Made by a program: the position numbers and the translations under genes. 17,809 nucleotides of DNA from Entrophospora sp. SA101. Taxonomy: Eukaryota; Glomeromycota; Glomeromycetes; Entrophosporales; Entrophosporaceae. The notes beneath the pieces were generated by a model, which was not told the DNA's origin, did no database searches, and saw only the letters and a program-made list of their open reading frames with translations. The stretch is taken from positions 1 through 17,809 of the forward strand of contig CAUDNR010001227.1 in assembly GCA_958430865.1 (NCBI GenBank), read 5' to 3'. Each line of letters begins with the position of its first letter. Position 1 is the first letter of the stretch. Shown here piece by piece: positions 7,391 through 16,869 of the stretch.

Positions 7391-7981
7391 ATGTTCGATG
7401 GCATATTGATAAAGGCGGGTTTTGTTTGGATGAATTGGTGAGTTACTGATTTTGTTTGGTACCCTTATTTGAATTTCTGGTAAGCTCTGTACAGCAATAA
7501 TAACTTTCTTTTGATCGATACGAAAAGGACAATTAAGAAAATAGTGATCATTTTTACCGAGACAGCTCCAATCGCCCCATATACCTCGACGTGTATGTAC
7601 CTCTTTACATACAGGACATTTAGCTTCTGAATCGGTATATTTAAATACATCCCGGTGCCATGCATTTGAATTAGTATAGGACAAGAAAGGAAAACGTTTA
7701 TGTACTGCTTCATGGATTGTGCTTTTTTCTTCTGGAAACTTAGAAATTTTGATAACACAATCCTGTGAAAGGTAATTATCAGTCTTTTCGATTTGTGGAG
7801 GTTCGGGAGTTTCAGACATTATCCAGGGATCAAGCCCAGTCTCTTCCGTATATGCTCTATATAAGATCAAACGAATTTTATCAGTCAAAGAACTTGGTAC
7901 TTCAACCAATTTAGCATACCAGTCCAAATATTCAGGGGTTAAGGCACGAAGTGTCATTTCTCCAAAATAGGTTTTATCCAT
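7094..7981 (-). CDS. CPVC zinc-module protein, 295 aa, multicopy family
   Basis: An intronless minus-strand gene. Residues 122-151 carry CPVCKEVH (Cys122, Cys125, His129), then Cys140, His146 and Cys151 (NDHYFLNC), a plausible one- or two-zinc ribbon. A Trp/Gly-rich loop (GIWGDWSC) lies inside the module. The C-terminal 100 residues are charged helices. No signal peptide, membrane segment or catalytic motif is seen. I associate this type with a repeated gene family of mycorrhizal fungi of unknown function. The same CPVCKxxH layout occurs in the C-terminal extension of the neighbouring minus-strand gene, which hints at a shared function such as nucleic-acid binding. TATAAAA lies a few bases before the ATG. 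The 3' end is duplicated downstream at 6597-6890. Confidence 0.75.
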   Translation of the reverse strand: MDKTYFGEMTLRALTPEYLDWYAKLVEVPSSLTDKIRLILYRAYTEETGLDPWIMSETPEPPQIEKTDNYLSQDCVIKISKFPEEKSTIHEAVHKRFPFLSYTNSNAWHRDVFKYTDSEAKCPVCKEVHTRRGIWGDWSCLGKNDHYFLNCPFRIDQKKVIIAVQSLPEIQIRVPNKISNSPIHPNKTRLYQYAIEHGMDPEKFSVVTEAEKNRWAMGCFREDLERDIRFYRGGIERQEDTRKYHKFLTDRDRLVGEELLRHSILKSGLSTAWLDDLMKEWEEIHTQFVQIFSQA

Positions 7982-8157
7982 ATTATTGTTTTATATGACG
8001 CAAATTCAAATTAATTTAAAGTGTCTTTGTCTCACTTAAACACTGTGCATATCCTGAAATAGCAATTAAAAAATAAATATCGTTAATTAATGATTACCGA
8101 AGGCAGTCACATAGTGGCTATACCCCTTTTCCTCTCCAATTCGGAAAAAGATCTTGA

Positions 8158-8280
8158 TTAGTAAAAGTATATGTTATCTGACCATGAAGTGCTTGCCTCT
8201 GGTAATTTTTTCTGGCTTCGAGCAGTTACTGCGAGAAGGCGGGATTTATGCTTATTCTTCGTGGAAGTTATATCAAATTT
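8158..8280 (-). pseudogene. Possible relic coding fragment
   Basis: A minus-strand frame without an ATG reads HKSRLLAVTARSQKKLPEA and then TSWSDNIYFY before a TAA at 8158-8160. The composition is more protein-like and less AT-rich than the surroundings, as expected for a remnant of a decayed gene. No domain is recognised and the frame is short, so chance is possible. The rest of 7982-8386 shows only AT-rich sequence. Confidence 0.3.
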
Positions 8281-8386
8281 TCTTTTTACTTTTAAACATG
8301 TGAGGCATAATTATTTATGAGTTTTATTTTTTATTTTTTTTAAATGATTTAAATTATTTCGTGAGTATCAAATATTTTCTTTGCAT

Positions 8387-10012
8387 CTAGTAGTTCATTT
8401 GCTTAACCTTTTTATACAACCTTTCTTCACTAACCAAATCGTCTGTTATTTCGATTTCACGCTTTCCACATATAATAAAATAGGATCCAGCTTCGTATTT
8501 ACCTTTTACACTTTTCCCATCTTCATGATCTAGTTTACATACTGGGCATAATAAACCCTCAATAATCCCATAACGATCAAATTTTTCAGAAATAAATACT
8601 TTATATAGATCAGAATATCACAACAATGTCTTATTACGAAAGTAAGCATGGTCATGAATCTTATTTTCTGGCAATATATTATTAGGTGAAATACTTACCT
8701 CAGTCATATGAGTGCGTGACTTTTGGTCACGCGGTATAGCAATGAAATGCTTCTTAATTGTATCGATTTGCACGTCAGTTAACTTCGAGAGTTTATTTGC
8801 ACTATAAGTTTTAATTCGCTTAATTTTATCTTCTCCAATTATGCTAAATAATTTGTATATAGGTTTAGTTCTTTGAGTTCTTTTACGCAAACTTACACAA
8901 GAAATACCTGAAAGATACTGTAGCATTTCATCATAAATCTGCCCACTTGCTAAATCATAGGCTCTCTTATCATTTCTTTGGTTTTCGGGTAAAATATCAT
9001 CAAGTCTTTTTTCAAAATGCTTTCTATATTGGTACCAGCTTGTAATTTCTTCCACCTTGGCTCGTTTAGTATTATTCTCTGCCAAGCTTATTTTTTCAAA
9101 TAGATGGACCAATTCGATTGCAAGTGATTGCTTATCCATAGAATTTTTATCAACATTAACAACTTTAACGGTATCTTCCACTAAAGGTTCTATTCTTAAT
9201 TCTTCTATCAAAGGCTGTACGTCTATTTCAGGGATTTTTGTTTTCTGTAAGTCTGTATTTTGTTCTGAGGATTCTTCAGGTAAATTAGGAGTGTTAGGAA
9301 TAGATTGCGATTCCGAAATTTGTTTGACGTGTAATTCATCATGAGATTTTGGCGAGCTATCCGAATATGAGTTTTGGGCTTGAGAAGCGGAAGTTTCATT
9401 ATTCTGTAATAGCTTCTTTTCCCGATTCCTTTCTCTTATTTCGTTACAAATCTGTTCATTATGTTTTTCATTCAGAAAATTATCAATCCTTTTACCTTCA
9501 GATGATTTAGACTTTACATATATAGGTGGTATAGTCAAAGATGAATCAGAGACTTGAGACTGATATTCGTCAGAATTTGAAACATTATTGGATACATCAG
9601 ATGCCGGAGCATCCTTATTTTGAAAGACCGCCTGTTCAGAGGTGTCATCAGTTATATCAGATACCGGGGTATCACCACATTGTAGCACTATCTGTTTGAG
9701 AGTATCGTTAGATTTTATTGGAGAGTGCGAAACATCTTCCGTAGGCTCGAATAGCCATGATTCGGAGGATCGCCTAACGGCTTGCTCTGCGATAGAAATA
9801 CTTTTTTCTTCTTTTCCCTGTTCTAATATAGCGAGCCTAGTCTCAAGCTCTATATTCTTTTGCTCTAATTCCTCGACTCTAACATCACGCTTTTCATTCT
9901 CCTCGATAATCTGCTTCAGCCTCGCATTCTCCTTTCTAAGCTCGGCAATCTCAGCTATAAGTTTGGAATTCTGTTCTTCTAATGTATCGACTTTGGATTG
10001 TGTGTTTGCCAT
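8387..10012 (-). CDS. Long MANTQSK coiled-coil protein with in-frame TGA
   Basis: From the ATG at 10012 the frame gives 464 residues and then TGA (8618-8620). Without any frame change it continues for 76 more codons to TAG (8387-8389). Residues 1-75 form a coiled coil (MANTQSKVDTLEEQ...), 80-280 are Ser/Glu/Asp-rich and disordered, and about 290-440 form a conserved-looking helical domain with basic stretches. The part beyond TGA has CPVCKLDH and a later Cys (IICGKRE), the same zinc layout as the 7094-7981 protein. A zinc domain after the helical domain fits my recollection of the family, so the TGA probably truncates a 540-residue protein. Nonsense mutation is most likely; readthrough is possible. 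Function unknown. The 5' flank is shared with 3060-3556. Confidence 0.75.
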
Positions 10013-10122
10013 TTTTTATACAAAATGCAGATATGTTCAAAAGTTTGAATAAATAGAAATAATGAGTGCGTGACCAAAAAGTTAAAAAAGTCACGCCGTT
10101 TGCTTTTGCCAAGAAAAAAAAA
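10013..10122 (-). promoter_or_regulatory. Conserved upstream region of the long MANTQSK gene
   Basis: Read on the minus strand, it has the motif TTTTTTCTTGGCAAAAG (10104-10120), then a 7-bp inverted repeat GCGTGAC/GTCACGC (10068-10074 and 10090-10096, 15-nt loop), then a block at 10013-10058 nearly identical to 3011-3059. TATAAAA directly precedes the ATG. The order motif, CGTGA-type inverted repeat, conserved block, ATG is the same as upstream of 3060. Confidence 0.7.
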
Positions 10123-10719
10123 TGAATGCGTCCCAACATATGAGACTTCACAAATGCATTTTAATCCGATGTCGTGTATTATTATGTAATTAATGGATCT
10201 TCTCTGTTTTACGAATAAATAAGAGGCATCTATTGTTGTTGTATAAAAACGATTAAGCTTATTTTTTTTTGACATCGAATGAGGCCTGTGCGTAGTATAA
10301 GATATACCAAAATTTTTGATTTACCTATCAGCATGAATCCACAAATAGTTGGGATCGGCAAAGGTAACGGATCGCCCATAGTAGATAAATTTTTAATGAG
10401 GTGACCGCGTAATTCGAAAAAACCAATGATTATTGATAACTTTAATGGTGTGTACCTATAGCGAATCGACAATCAACGCCAGAGAGATTCTGAAATACGT
10501 ATAAAAACCGCTTGAACTTGAATTCGCATAATTTTTCTACTTCATAACCACAACATTCGAATAAATATACACAAAGTTACTGCAAAGCAATAAAAATCTG
10601 TTAATCATTCAAAAAATAAATAAATTAATAAAGCATCATAAATTAATCAAAACTACATCAAAATTTTCTTTTAAAAAACTAGTCATATATTTGTTAAATC
10701 AAAGGTTTATTATACCAAA
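10123..10719. other. AT-rich intergenic region
   Basis: No gene is supported. The reading frames here are short, AT-driven and without recognisable sequence. The right end probably holds the 5' UTR exon of the gene starting at 10814, since a GTAAGT donor follows at 10720. Confidence 0.5.
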
Positions 10720-10813
10720 GTAAGTGGTCTCTGACTTATATTGATAAATCGATTGTTTTTTTTTATTGAGTATCCTTTTTAATGAGTTTATGCGCTCACA
10801 TTAATACCTACAG

Positions 10814-11523
10814 ATGGATACAAATATCTTAGAATATTTCAAACAAACGCCATCAGAAAATTATTTCATTTTTATACCAATCTTGATTGAAAATTCCCAG
10901 TTTACCTAATCATTGTAATTGCATGCTTTGCTCTGTATAATTTAAAACGGGAAACCGATATCACTCTTACTTCACTAAAAGATGCGCAGAAACTTCTATC
11001 CGAAGACGTTAATCGAAAATTTGATGACCTTACTGAAAAAATTCAATTGCTATACGAAGAGATGCAACAAAAACAAATTTCGGGAGATGCTTCAAGTGAA
11101 TTGACAAATAGTTCTCAAGGTAAGCGTTTTATTTTTTTTTAAGCCTTTCATGTCAATGATCCAGGGCTAACCGTTTTGTATTTATCTGTTCCAGCTTCGA
11201 ATCGATCATCATCTTCAAATTCTGAAATTGTGCAAAATTTTAAGAACCTTTTCAATGAAACTATGGAAGAAAACGATCATACTAAATCAGATATGATTAA
11301 TGAAGTTATAAGTGATCTAAAAAAACAAACAAAAATAAAAGTTATCGGATTCAAGGCTATTGAAAGTTTTTGTAATGAAACAACGAAACCCGATGTCAGA
11401 ACCATAGGCGCGATAAAGGCTTGGATTGCGTTTAAAACTAAAGAAAAAAATAAAATCATGAATAGTGATGGTAACGACTACAATTCTAACGAAAGAATAG
11501 ATTATAACAATAATAATAAATAG
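10814..11523 (+). CDS. Coiled-coil protein with possible helix-turn-helix
   Basis: A 5'-UTR intron (GTAAGT at 10720, CCTACAG ending at 10813) puts the ATG at the first base of the next exon. It reads MDTNILEYFKQTPSENYF... to about 10900. The sense then continues one frame over (10903 onward, YLIIVIACFALYNL) into a coiled coil (about 10950-11085). An intron (GTAAGC at about 11120 to TTCCAG at about 11195) joins in phase 1 to a last exon with a helical domain (IGFKAIESFCNETTKP, then VRTIGAIKAWI), whose pattern suggests a repressor-like helix-turn-helix, and an Asn-rich tail. The frame change near 10900 cannot be an intron, because no GT lies between the ATG and 10900; it is an indel, an error or a wrong start. 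A DNA-binding role is tentative. Confidence 0.55.
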
Positions 11524-12518
11524 TTTTTTACCCGGTAGAGCCAAAGTATAGGGGCGTACATTAAATGGTCTAGGGGCCGTACGTTCTCTCCCTTGCAACT
11601 CTGCCGTAAGAAATCAATATTATTATTATTATCCATGTATCTTTATTTTATTTCGCTTGATTAAAATCATTAAATAAAATGAATCGAATTCTTATTTTTT
11701 GTCTTCTAAAAAATCAAGTTGTACGACATACATAAATATTTGCAATCCGAAATGTAGTGCGACTATATAAATTATACATGTTTATTTACACGATTAACCA
11801 AATTCGATTAATTACCTCATGTACATACTTTTTCTTTGGCTAATTGATTATTCTTTTTTAGGCTTCAGACACGTGCGACTATATTCGTTCTTCATTAAAG
11901 ATCAATCTTTTAGTATGATATATTCTCTTATATTTTTTGCTTCAAAGAGATCTGAATTCAATATAAATTTATAAATATAGAATGTAGAGAAACCATGGCT
12001 TGTAAATGTAACGAAAAATGAAATGCATACGGTTTGTACTTAGGAATAACGATTGTTTCTTTCATAATTACTCTTAATGATACACTAATATGCGTGAATT
12101 AGTTTGTATTAAAGACATTCAGGAGATGAGAAGACCATGTGGGAAAGTATTGAGAATTTTGAATATGATGACTATAGATTAATCTGTATAACGCGTAGAA
12201 ATTCTGTATGTCATAATTTATTTGTGCGACATTCCCCTATAAACCATCTTGTAATATGTAAACCATTTTTAAAATAATTAATAATCATCTTTATTCCTTA
12301 AAAATTCACCATAATATTAATATTAATATATCTATCTATTACTATACATTCCGAAAATTTTTTCCTGTCTGGTATAACTGATTGATCTCTTGTGTGCATA
12401 ATAATAATAATTTTTTTTGCTCCTGACAAACCTTCCGTCACAGTGGCCTTCGATCGTAATTTTGCGCCAATTTATTTAAAGTTAAGTAAAGTTTTTTGTA
12501 TTATGTTCTTGCAACCCG
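11524..12518. other. AT-rich intergenic region
   Basis: About 1 kb without a supported gene. At 11549-11582 TAGGGGCGTAC and TAGGGGCCGTAC form an imperfect GC-rich direct repeat. Around 12300-12330 there is an AATATTAATATTAATATAT run. A 46-codon frame near 12137 has no features and is judged to be chance. Confidence 0.5.
11549..11582. repeat. GC-rich imperfect direct repeat
   Basis: TAGGGGCGTAC (11549-11559) recurs as TAGGGGCCGTAC (11571-11582) with one inserted base. It lies just after the stop of the gene ending at 11523. It may be part of its 3' UTR or the end of an old element. Confidence 0.6.
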
Positions 12519-12701
12519 GCGTTTCCCCGTCCTGTAAAGCCCAAGGAGATACGTCTGCCTTTGGTATGTGAAGTTGAAACGGATGAATATCGGCTTTCGA
12601 AAGATGTGTAAGGTTCTGGCTCTTATACCTAGCGTTCCCCGTCCTGTGAGACCTGAGGAGGTACGCCTGCCTCTGTGCTTGTGAAGTCGAACGGCTAAAA
12701 T
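12519..12701. repeat. Duplicated GC-rich repeat, SINE-like
   Basis: Unit A (12519-12590) and unit B (12632-12701) align over about 70 bp, sharing CCCCGTCCTGT, TACG.CTGCCT and TGTGAAGT. Both are far more GC-rich than the surroundings. Where they differ, A mostly has T or A where B has C or G, for example CGTCTG against CGCCTG. A dispersed repeat such as a SINE is suspected, but no convincing pol III A and B boxes were found. It lies about 150 bp upstream of the gene starting at 12854. Confidence 0.75.
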
Positions 12702-12734
12702 AGCAACAGACTTTTATTATGCTGTTATTTTAGC
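12694..12734. repeat. Inverted repeat after the GC-rich unit
   Basis: GCTAAAATA (12694-12702) and TATTTTAGC (12726-12734) are perfect reverse complements, with partial pairing continuing inward. It could form a hairpin at the end of repeat unit B. A terminator or element end is possible; nothing decides. Confidence 0.5.
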
Positions 12735-12853
12735 GATCTTACATTATCTGGAGAGGGTTTCGGGTTGAATTAAAGTTGTGATTAACAGAAATTTTATTAA
12801 AAAACTTTTACTAATTAATTCCTTTTTGTATTATTTCTTTGAAGATCAGCATC

Positions 12854-15310
12854 ATGGTTTGTATCAATATAATTGATAGGCATTAACTGTTATTGAATTG
12901 ATTCGCGACACTAACATATTACTGTCATTTTTACATGCAGGATTATGTCGAAGTTCTAAAAAAAATTTTATTAACAAAATCAACCAATTTTAATGCCACT
13001 ACATTTTATAAAAAGGCTGATTTTCCATATAGTCTAAAGAAACAGGCGGAGGAAGCCTTATTTAATGCATTAAGATCTATTGAATCTGAAAATGGTCAAG
13101 GTGCTATAATTGCTCAAAGGCTACTTGCTCATTTTAACGATATTGTCAACTCTCCCATTGTACTACGCTTTTGGGATTCCGTTCGTGTTCGAGAAGAAAA
13201 AAATAGCACTCAAACTGCTCAAGTTATATTACAAGAAAAAGAAGTCAGTTATCTACATTCTAAATAAGTTTAGTAAAGTTATTATTATTAACTTGTTTTT
13301 TTGCAAACTATCTAGGAACAAAATGCTTGTCAAATAAGGACTAATTTGTTGGATGAGCGTATTCAAGTATTGGCAAGAAAAAGAGACAATTCGAATTTGA
13401 ATGATTTTGAAGAAGGATCATCAACTCCACCAAATAAAGTTAGTATATATTTTAAATCTGAATGGCAAAAACATCTTTTAACCATTTGGTTACCTTTGAA
13501 TCTATAGATCAGGGCCACAGATATAACAGAAGTGGGAAAAAATAACGATTCATCATCCAGTTTTGGAGTATTGTCTAGTGATAAAGAAAATTTTTCTGTT
13601 CCGCCTACAAATGTCTTCTCTGATCAAGAACTACATGAAAATGAAAATACTTACATAAAAGATATTCAGTCATCTCATGAGGTAGGAACGTTTATTTGTA
13701 CAACTGTAATATGATGGTGTACTTAATCTGATCTATGTTTTACTTTACAGAATACAACAGATAAACTCTATGAAATAATTGAAAAAATAAATAAATCTGA
13801 TTATCGCCTCTTTCAGTATCGGATCATTAATTTATCTGACCAAAATGCTTCGAGTCCTGTACAAAAAATATTAACAAAAGCTGATAAACAGTTATTAAAA
13901 ACAACTTGGGACTCAGTATGTGTTTTCTGATTGTACACTGATACTTCAAATTTAAATTTGAGAGGTTCTAATATTATTATTTACTCTCCTTAGCTAGAGC
14001 CATCGAAAAAAAATCACAAGACAATCCGCCAGGAGAAATGGAATGCAGTCATAAAACCTCTCGTGAAAAAGTATCAAAAAAACTTAGTACCGAAATCTGT
14101 ATTTGATGATTTTCCTTTGGATCTTGCAATTGAAGAAATTACCAAGAGACCATATACAGGAAAATTCAACTATAGAGAACATCACGACTCATTATGGGTT
14201 CAAGATATATACAAGCGATTGTATGTAATAAGAGTGTAATTACTGATGCATAACGTATTTAATGTATTCTAATAATATTTTTTTTTTGTAGTTTATTTAT
14301 CTTTAAAGCGCCTGTTAATGTATTATTAGACCCTAATCAAGTAGAACTATCGTATAGAGAAAATTTCATTAACCCAATTGTTGCAAAATTGTTTGATGAC
14401 ATAATGGATATTATTCGAGTAAAAACGTGGGTTTGGCGTTTTTTATCATCATTTATTAGAATTTATTAATATCTAACAAATTTGTATATCTAAACTTACT
14501 TACAGTGGAGAGATCGAAAATATGTTAAATAAAACCCAACGAAATGAAACTCGCCAGTATGTGCAACGAGTTAGTATTGGATGCCATCAAGATGGTATTT
14601 TTGAAGTAAACGTCAATGCAATGACTTTTGAAATAGGCTTTCTAGAAGTGGTTGGTAATGCTCTTATTGTTGATATCACAAAGTTAAATGGTGATCTTGA
14701 TAAAGTATTAAAAGGTAAGTTAGTCACCATGCCGTTAGTGATCTATTGTCATAATTTTATCTTATATGACATTATCTGATAGCAATGCAGATCTCGCTGT
14801 TCTATCAACGACGACACCATACCCAACGTGGTGCTACTGGAGATCAACTTGTTTGTCTAGAATCGTATGGGATAATCGTTTACCGTAAGCAATATGAATT
14901 TAATGTTTGATATTATATTATTAAGAGTATCTAATTATATTTTGATCAACTTTAGAGCGAACTTTTACTATTTATGTTATGCATAATACACGTGGAGGGC
15001 TCTACATTGTAGACAAATTAACGGAATTTTCTATTCCAAATTCCAAAGATCAATTGTATGTACTAGAAGAAGTAATCGAGAAAATATATATGTTAAAGGT
15101 ATTAGATTTTGATACTGCTAGTTTAATGCATCTAATGCATTGTTTTTATATACTCATAACCTCATCTTTGAAATACAACAGAGCCGAATAATGGATTATT
15201 ATTTAAAAATACAAAAAATAACACCTAATTGTGTCAAAACCCATGTCAATACAACAGAGTCACCAGTTGAAGCATCGCCCTCTAAGAATTCTAAAGTTAC
15301 TGATAGATAA
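12854..15310 (+). CDS. Eleven-exon gene, nuclease-like C-terminal domain
   Basis: Exons: 12854-12856, 12941-13243, 13316-13438, 13508-13681, 13751-13915, 13994-14220, 14292-14426, 14506-14714, 14783-14884, 14956-15098 and 15182-15310. They sum to 1713 nt, 570 aa plus stop, with every junction GT...AG and in phase. The first intron has a CTAAC branch site (12911). The start is less sure: an ATG at 12935 inside that intron's acceptor could also serve. Residues 1-100 are helical, 103-260 charged and partly disordered, and 257-376 helical. The C-terminal domain (about 378-530) has HQDG (Asp406) and FEIGFLEVVG (Glu419, Glu424), then a Lys/Gln-rich helix. The acidic spacing recalls PD-(D/E)XK nucleases, an inference at low confidence. 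A multicopy mycorrhizal family is suspected. No targeting signal seen. Confidence 0.85.
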
Positions 15311-15449
15311 CAGTATTAGATTCGCACATAAGTTGTAATTTGCTTATTTGATAATGTTTGCATTTGATCGGAGTAATAATTAAATAATGCATATGTTTGA
15401 AAGAAAAAATACTGTGCCATTGTCATACGACATTGTGATTCTTTCAAGT

Positions 15450-15897
15450 TTATTCAATAAGACCCAATTCTCGAAGATGCTCTGAAATAACTACATATGG
15501 GTCTTCGTAATACCAAACATACCTTAAAACAATCCAGTTCTCTTCACATAATTCTTTCTTGAGTTGATCCCGCTCTTGCTGTTTGATAAAATTTTTTGGA
15601 TCCCTGTGAAAGAGCTCGATATATTTTTCATCTTGTTGTCCCTGTACTTCTATAGCAAAAACATAGTCATAATAAGGAATATCAAGTTGTAATCCAGTCG
15701 GATGTTCTGGTATTTTTAAAAAATCTGGTTTGCGATTTTCAGATTGTGGTCCAAGATACTTATAATTTTACGGCATAAATTTTCACGTTTATATTTTGAG
15801 CAATAGAGACACCATGCATCACAATTTTTATATTTGGTTGAAAGGCAGTTCCATTCCTATTATATGCAACTTGTTTGGCATCTTCAAGAGTATACAT
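15450..15897 (-). pseudogene. PD-(D/E)XK endonuclease-like relic, two frameshifts
   Basis: Read from 15897 downward, the frame starts MYTLEDAKQVAYNRNG. It then shifts to a Cys-rich stretch (CDAWCLYCSKYKRENLCRKI) resembling a zinc ribbon. After a second shift it continues in a clean frame of about 100 codons to TAA (15450-15452). That part has NRKPDFL, LQLDIPYYDYVFAIEVQG and EERDQLKKELCEENW-like sequence, close to a restriction-endonuclase-fold family I recognise from Rhizophagus (zinc ribbon repeats followed by a Vsr-like nuclease domain). Asp and Glu of the catalytic set appear in LDIP and AIEVQ. With two frame breaks and only one ribbon left, this is a degraded fragment that has kept an intact-looking nuclease core. 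Confidence 0.75.
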
Positions 15898-16063
15898 TCA
15901 TAACTACATTTATATACTTGAAAAAGCAGATCTCTGAAGATCAAGGTTAGGGAAGATTCTCAAAGCGAGAAGTATTGGTATGATAACTGATGGTTATTTT
16001 AATCAAGTGTAAAACAATATTTATTAAAAAGTAAATAAATACATATATTAAAAACATATATTA

Positions 16064-16557
16064 TTAATTTTTTGTTTTGCCAGCGCCTGCGTTTTTTGTG
16101 AAGCCAGATCCTCTAGAATCTTTGAATGCCAATTGAAATCGCACCCCTTCTGCTGTATGTTCCTCTGGTTGTCCTGGATTTTCAATGACATTTCTGAGAG
16201 ATATTTTTTCGTTACTTGTCTTTAAATACGCGCCAATTTCCATTTTTTGAACTGATCTATAATTATACAGAATGGTGAAAATAAGATATATATGGAAAAC
16301 AAAAAATCGTTTCATTATAGAACAATTAGAGAAATCATGTAACTTACAACGTAGTAGATTCACCTTGTTCTTTTTTAAGCGTTTCTTCGTCTATTTTATT
16401 ATCTCCCCCGTCATGAACAGCGAGGTAAATTTCATTCAGCCCCACTATGTAAAAATATCGTTTTTTTATCTTTTGAAAAAGTACAATATGTGCATAAGGC
16501 CAATAGGATAATTTATTTACCAATTTTAACTGTAAGATTTCCTTTCATTCCTGCCAT
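16064..16557 (-). CDS. Small three-exon gene, 108 aa, unknown family
   Basis: Exons on the minus strand: 16557-16521, 16444-16348 and 16256-16064, with introns of 76 and 91 bp (GTAAAT...TAG and GTAAGT...TAG). They total 327 nt, 108 aa plus stop, and phases agree. The product starts MAGMKGNLTVKIVGLNEIYL, alternates beta-strand-like and polar segments through about residue 90, and ends in a Gly/Lys-rich basic tail (FTKNAGAGKTKN). There is no signal peptide, membrane segment or known motif. It resembles the fragment at 16692-16852 (EIYL followed by an acidic DxxD stretch), which suggests a tandem paralogue. Function unknown; a small cytosolic or nuclear beta-rich protein is the most that can be said. 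Confidence 0.8.
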
Positions 16558-16691
16558 TGTAATTTTTTTTTTTCGATGAAAAATATAAGTAATATTATTA
16601 TAACCCACCTCATAAATTCGGTTTATTTATACATTTCATTTGTTACCTGAAAACCTGTTAGAAGAAAAACATTAGTAATTATGTTACCTGA

Positions 16692-16852
16692 TCATTTCTC
16701 GGATCTTTCTTCGTAAGGCAGGTCTATTAAGTCATGGGTGTCAAGAACTAAATATATTTCGCCTTTTATGGGGAAATTAAACCTTCCAGTTTGGCGATCG
16801 CTTTTGTAGAATAAAAAATAAGACAGATTTTGGCGATCTTGGATCTCAAGTT
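16692..16852 (-). pseudogene. Paralogous exon or relic of the 108-aa gene
   Basis: A minus-strand segment with an acceptor (GTTACAG ending at 16853) opens a frame of 53 codons to TGA at 16692-16694. It includes LSYFLFYKSDRQTGRFNF and GEIYLVLDTHDLIDLPYEE. GRFNFPIKGEIYL aligns with GNLTVKIVGLNEIYL of the downstream gene, and acidic residues follow in both. No start exon was found upstream. It may be the last exon of a small gene whose first exons lie around 16870-17000, or a decayed tandem copy. Confidence 0.5.
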
Positions 16853-16869
16853 CTGTAACATATGAATTT

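Noticed and set aside
7465..7758. Antisense-frame 97-codon ORF inside the zinc-module gene
   Set aside because: Same strand, different frame, within an intact longer gene; no independent start context.
3945..8120. Shared AAGGCAGTCAYAT at about 3945 and 8100 as element ends
   Set aside because: Only 12 of 13 bases, with no further similarity in the flanks; chance cannot be excluded.
9057..10052. Plus-strand frames of 95 and 136 codons opposite the long MANTQSK gene
   Set aside because: Ser-rich shadows of the real minus-strand frame.
12519..12701. tRNA gene or tRNA-derived SINE
   Set aside because: A near match to a B box (GTTCGACTT on the minus strand) exists, but no A box at a suitable distance and no cloverleaf could be drawn.
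13110..13337. 75-codon frame crossing exon 2 and its intron
   Set aside because: It ignores the GTCAGT donor at 13244 and acceptor at 13315, which keep the long gene in phase.
16272..16511. Plus-strand 79-codon frame
   Set aside because: It lies antisense across exons and introns of the three-exon minus-strand gene and is AT-driven.
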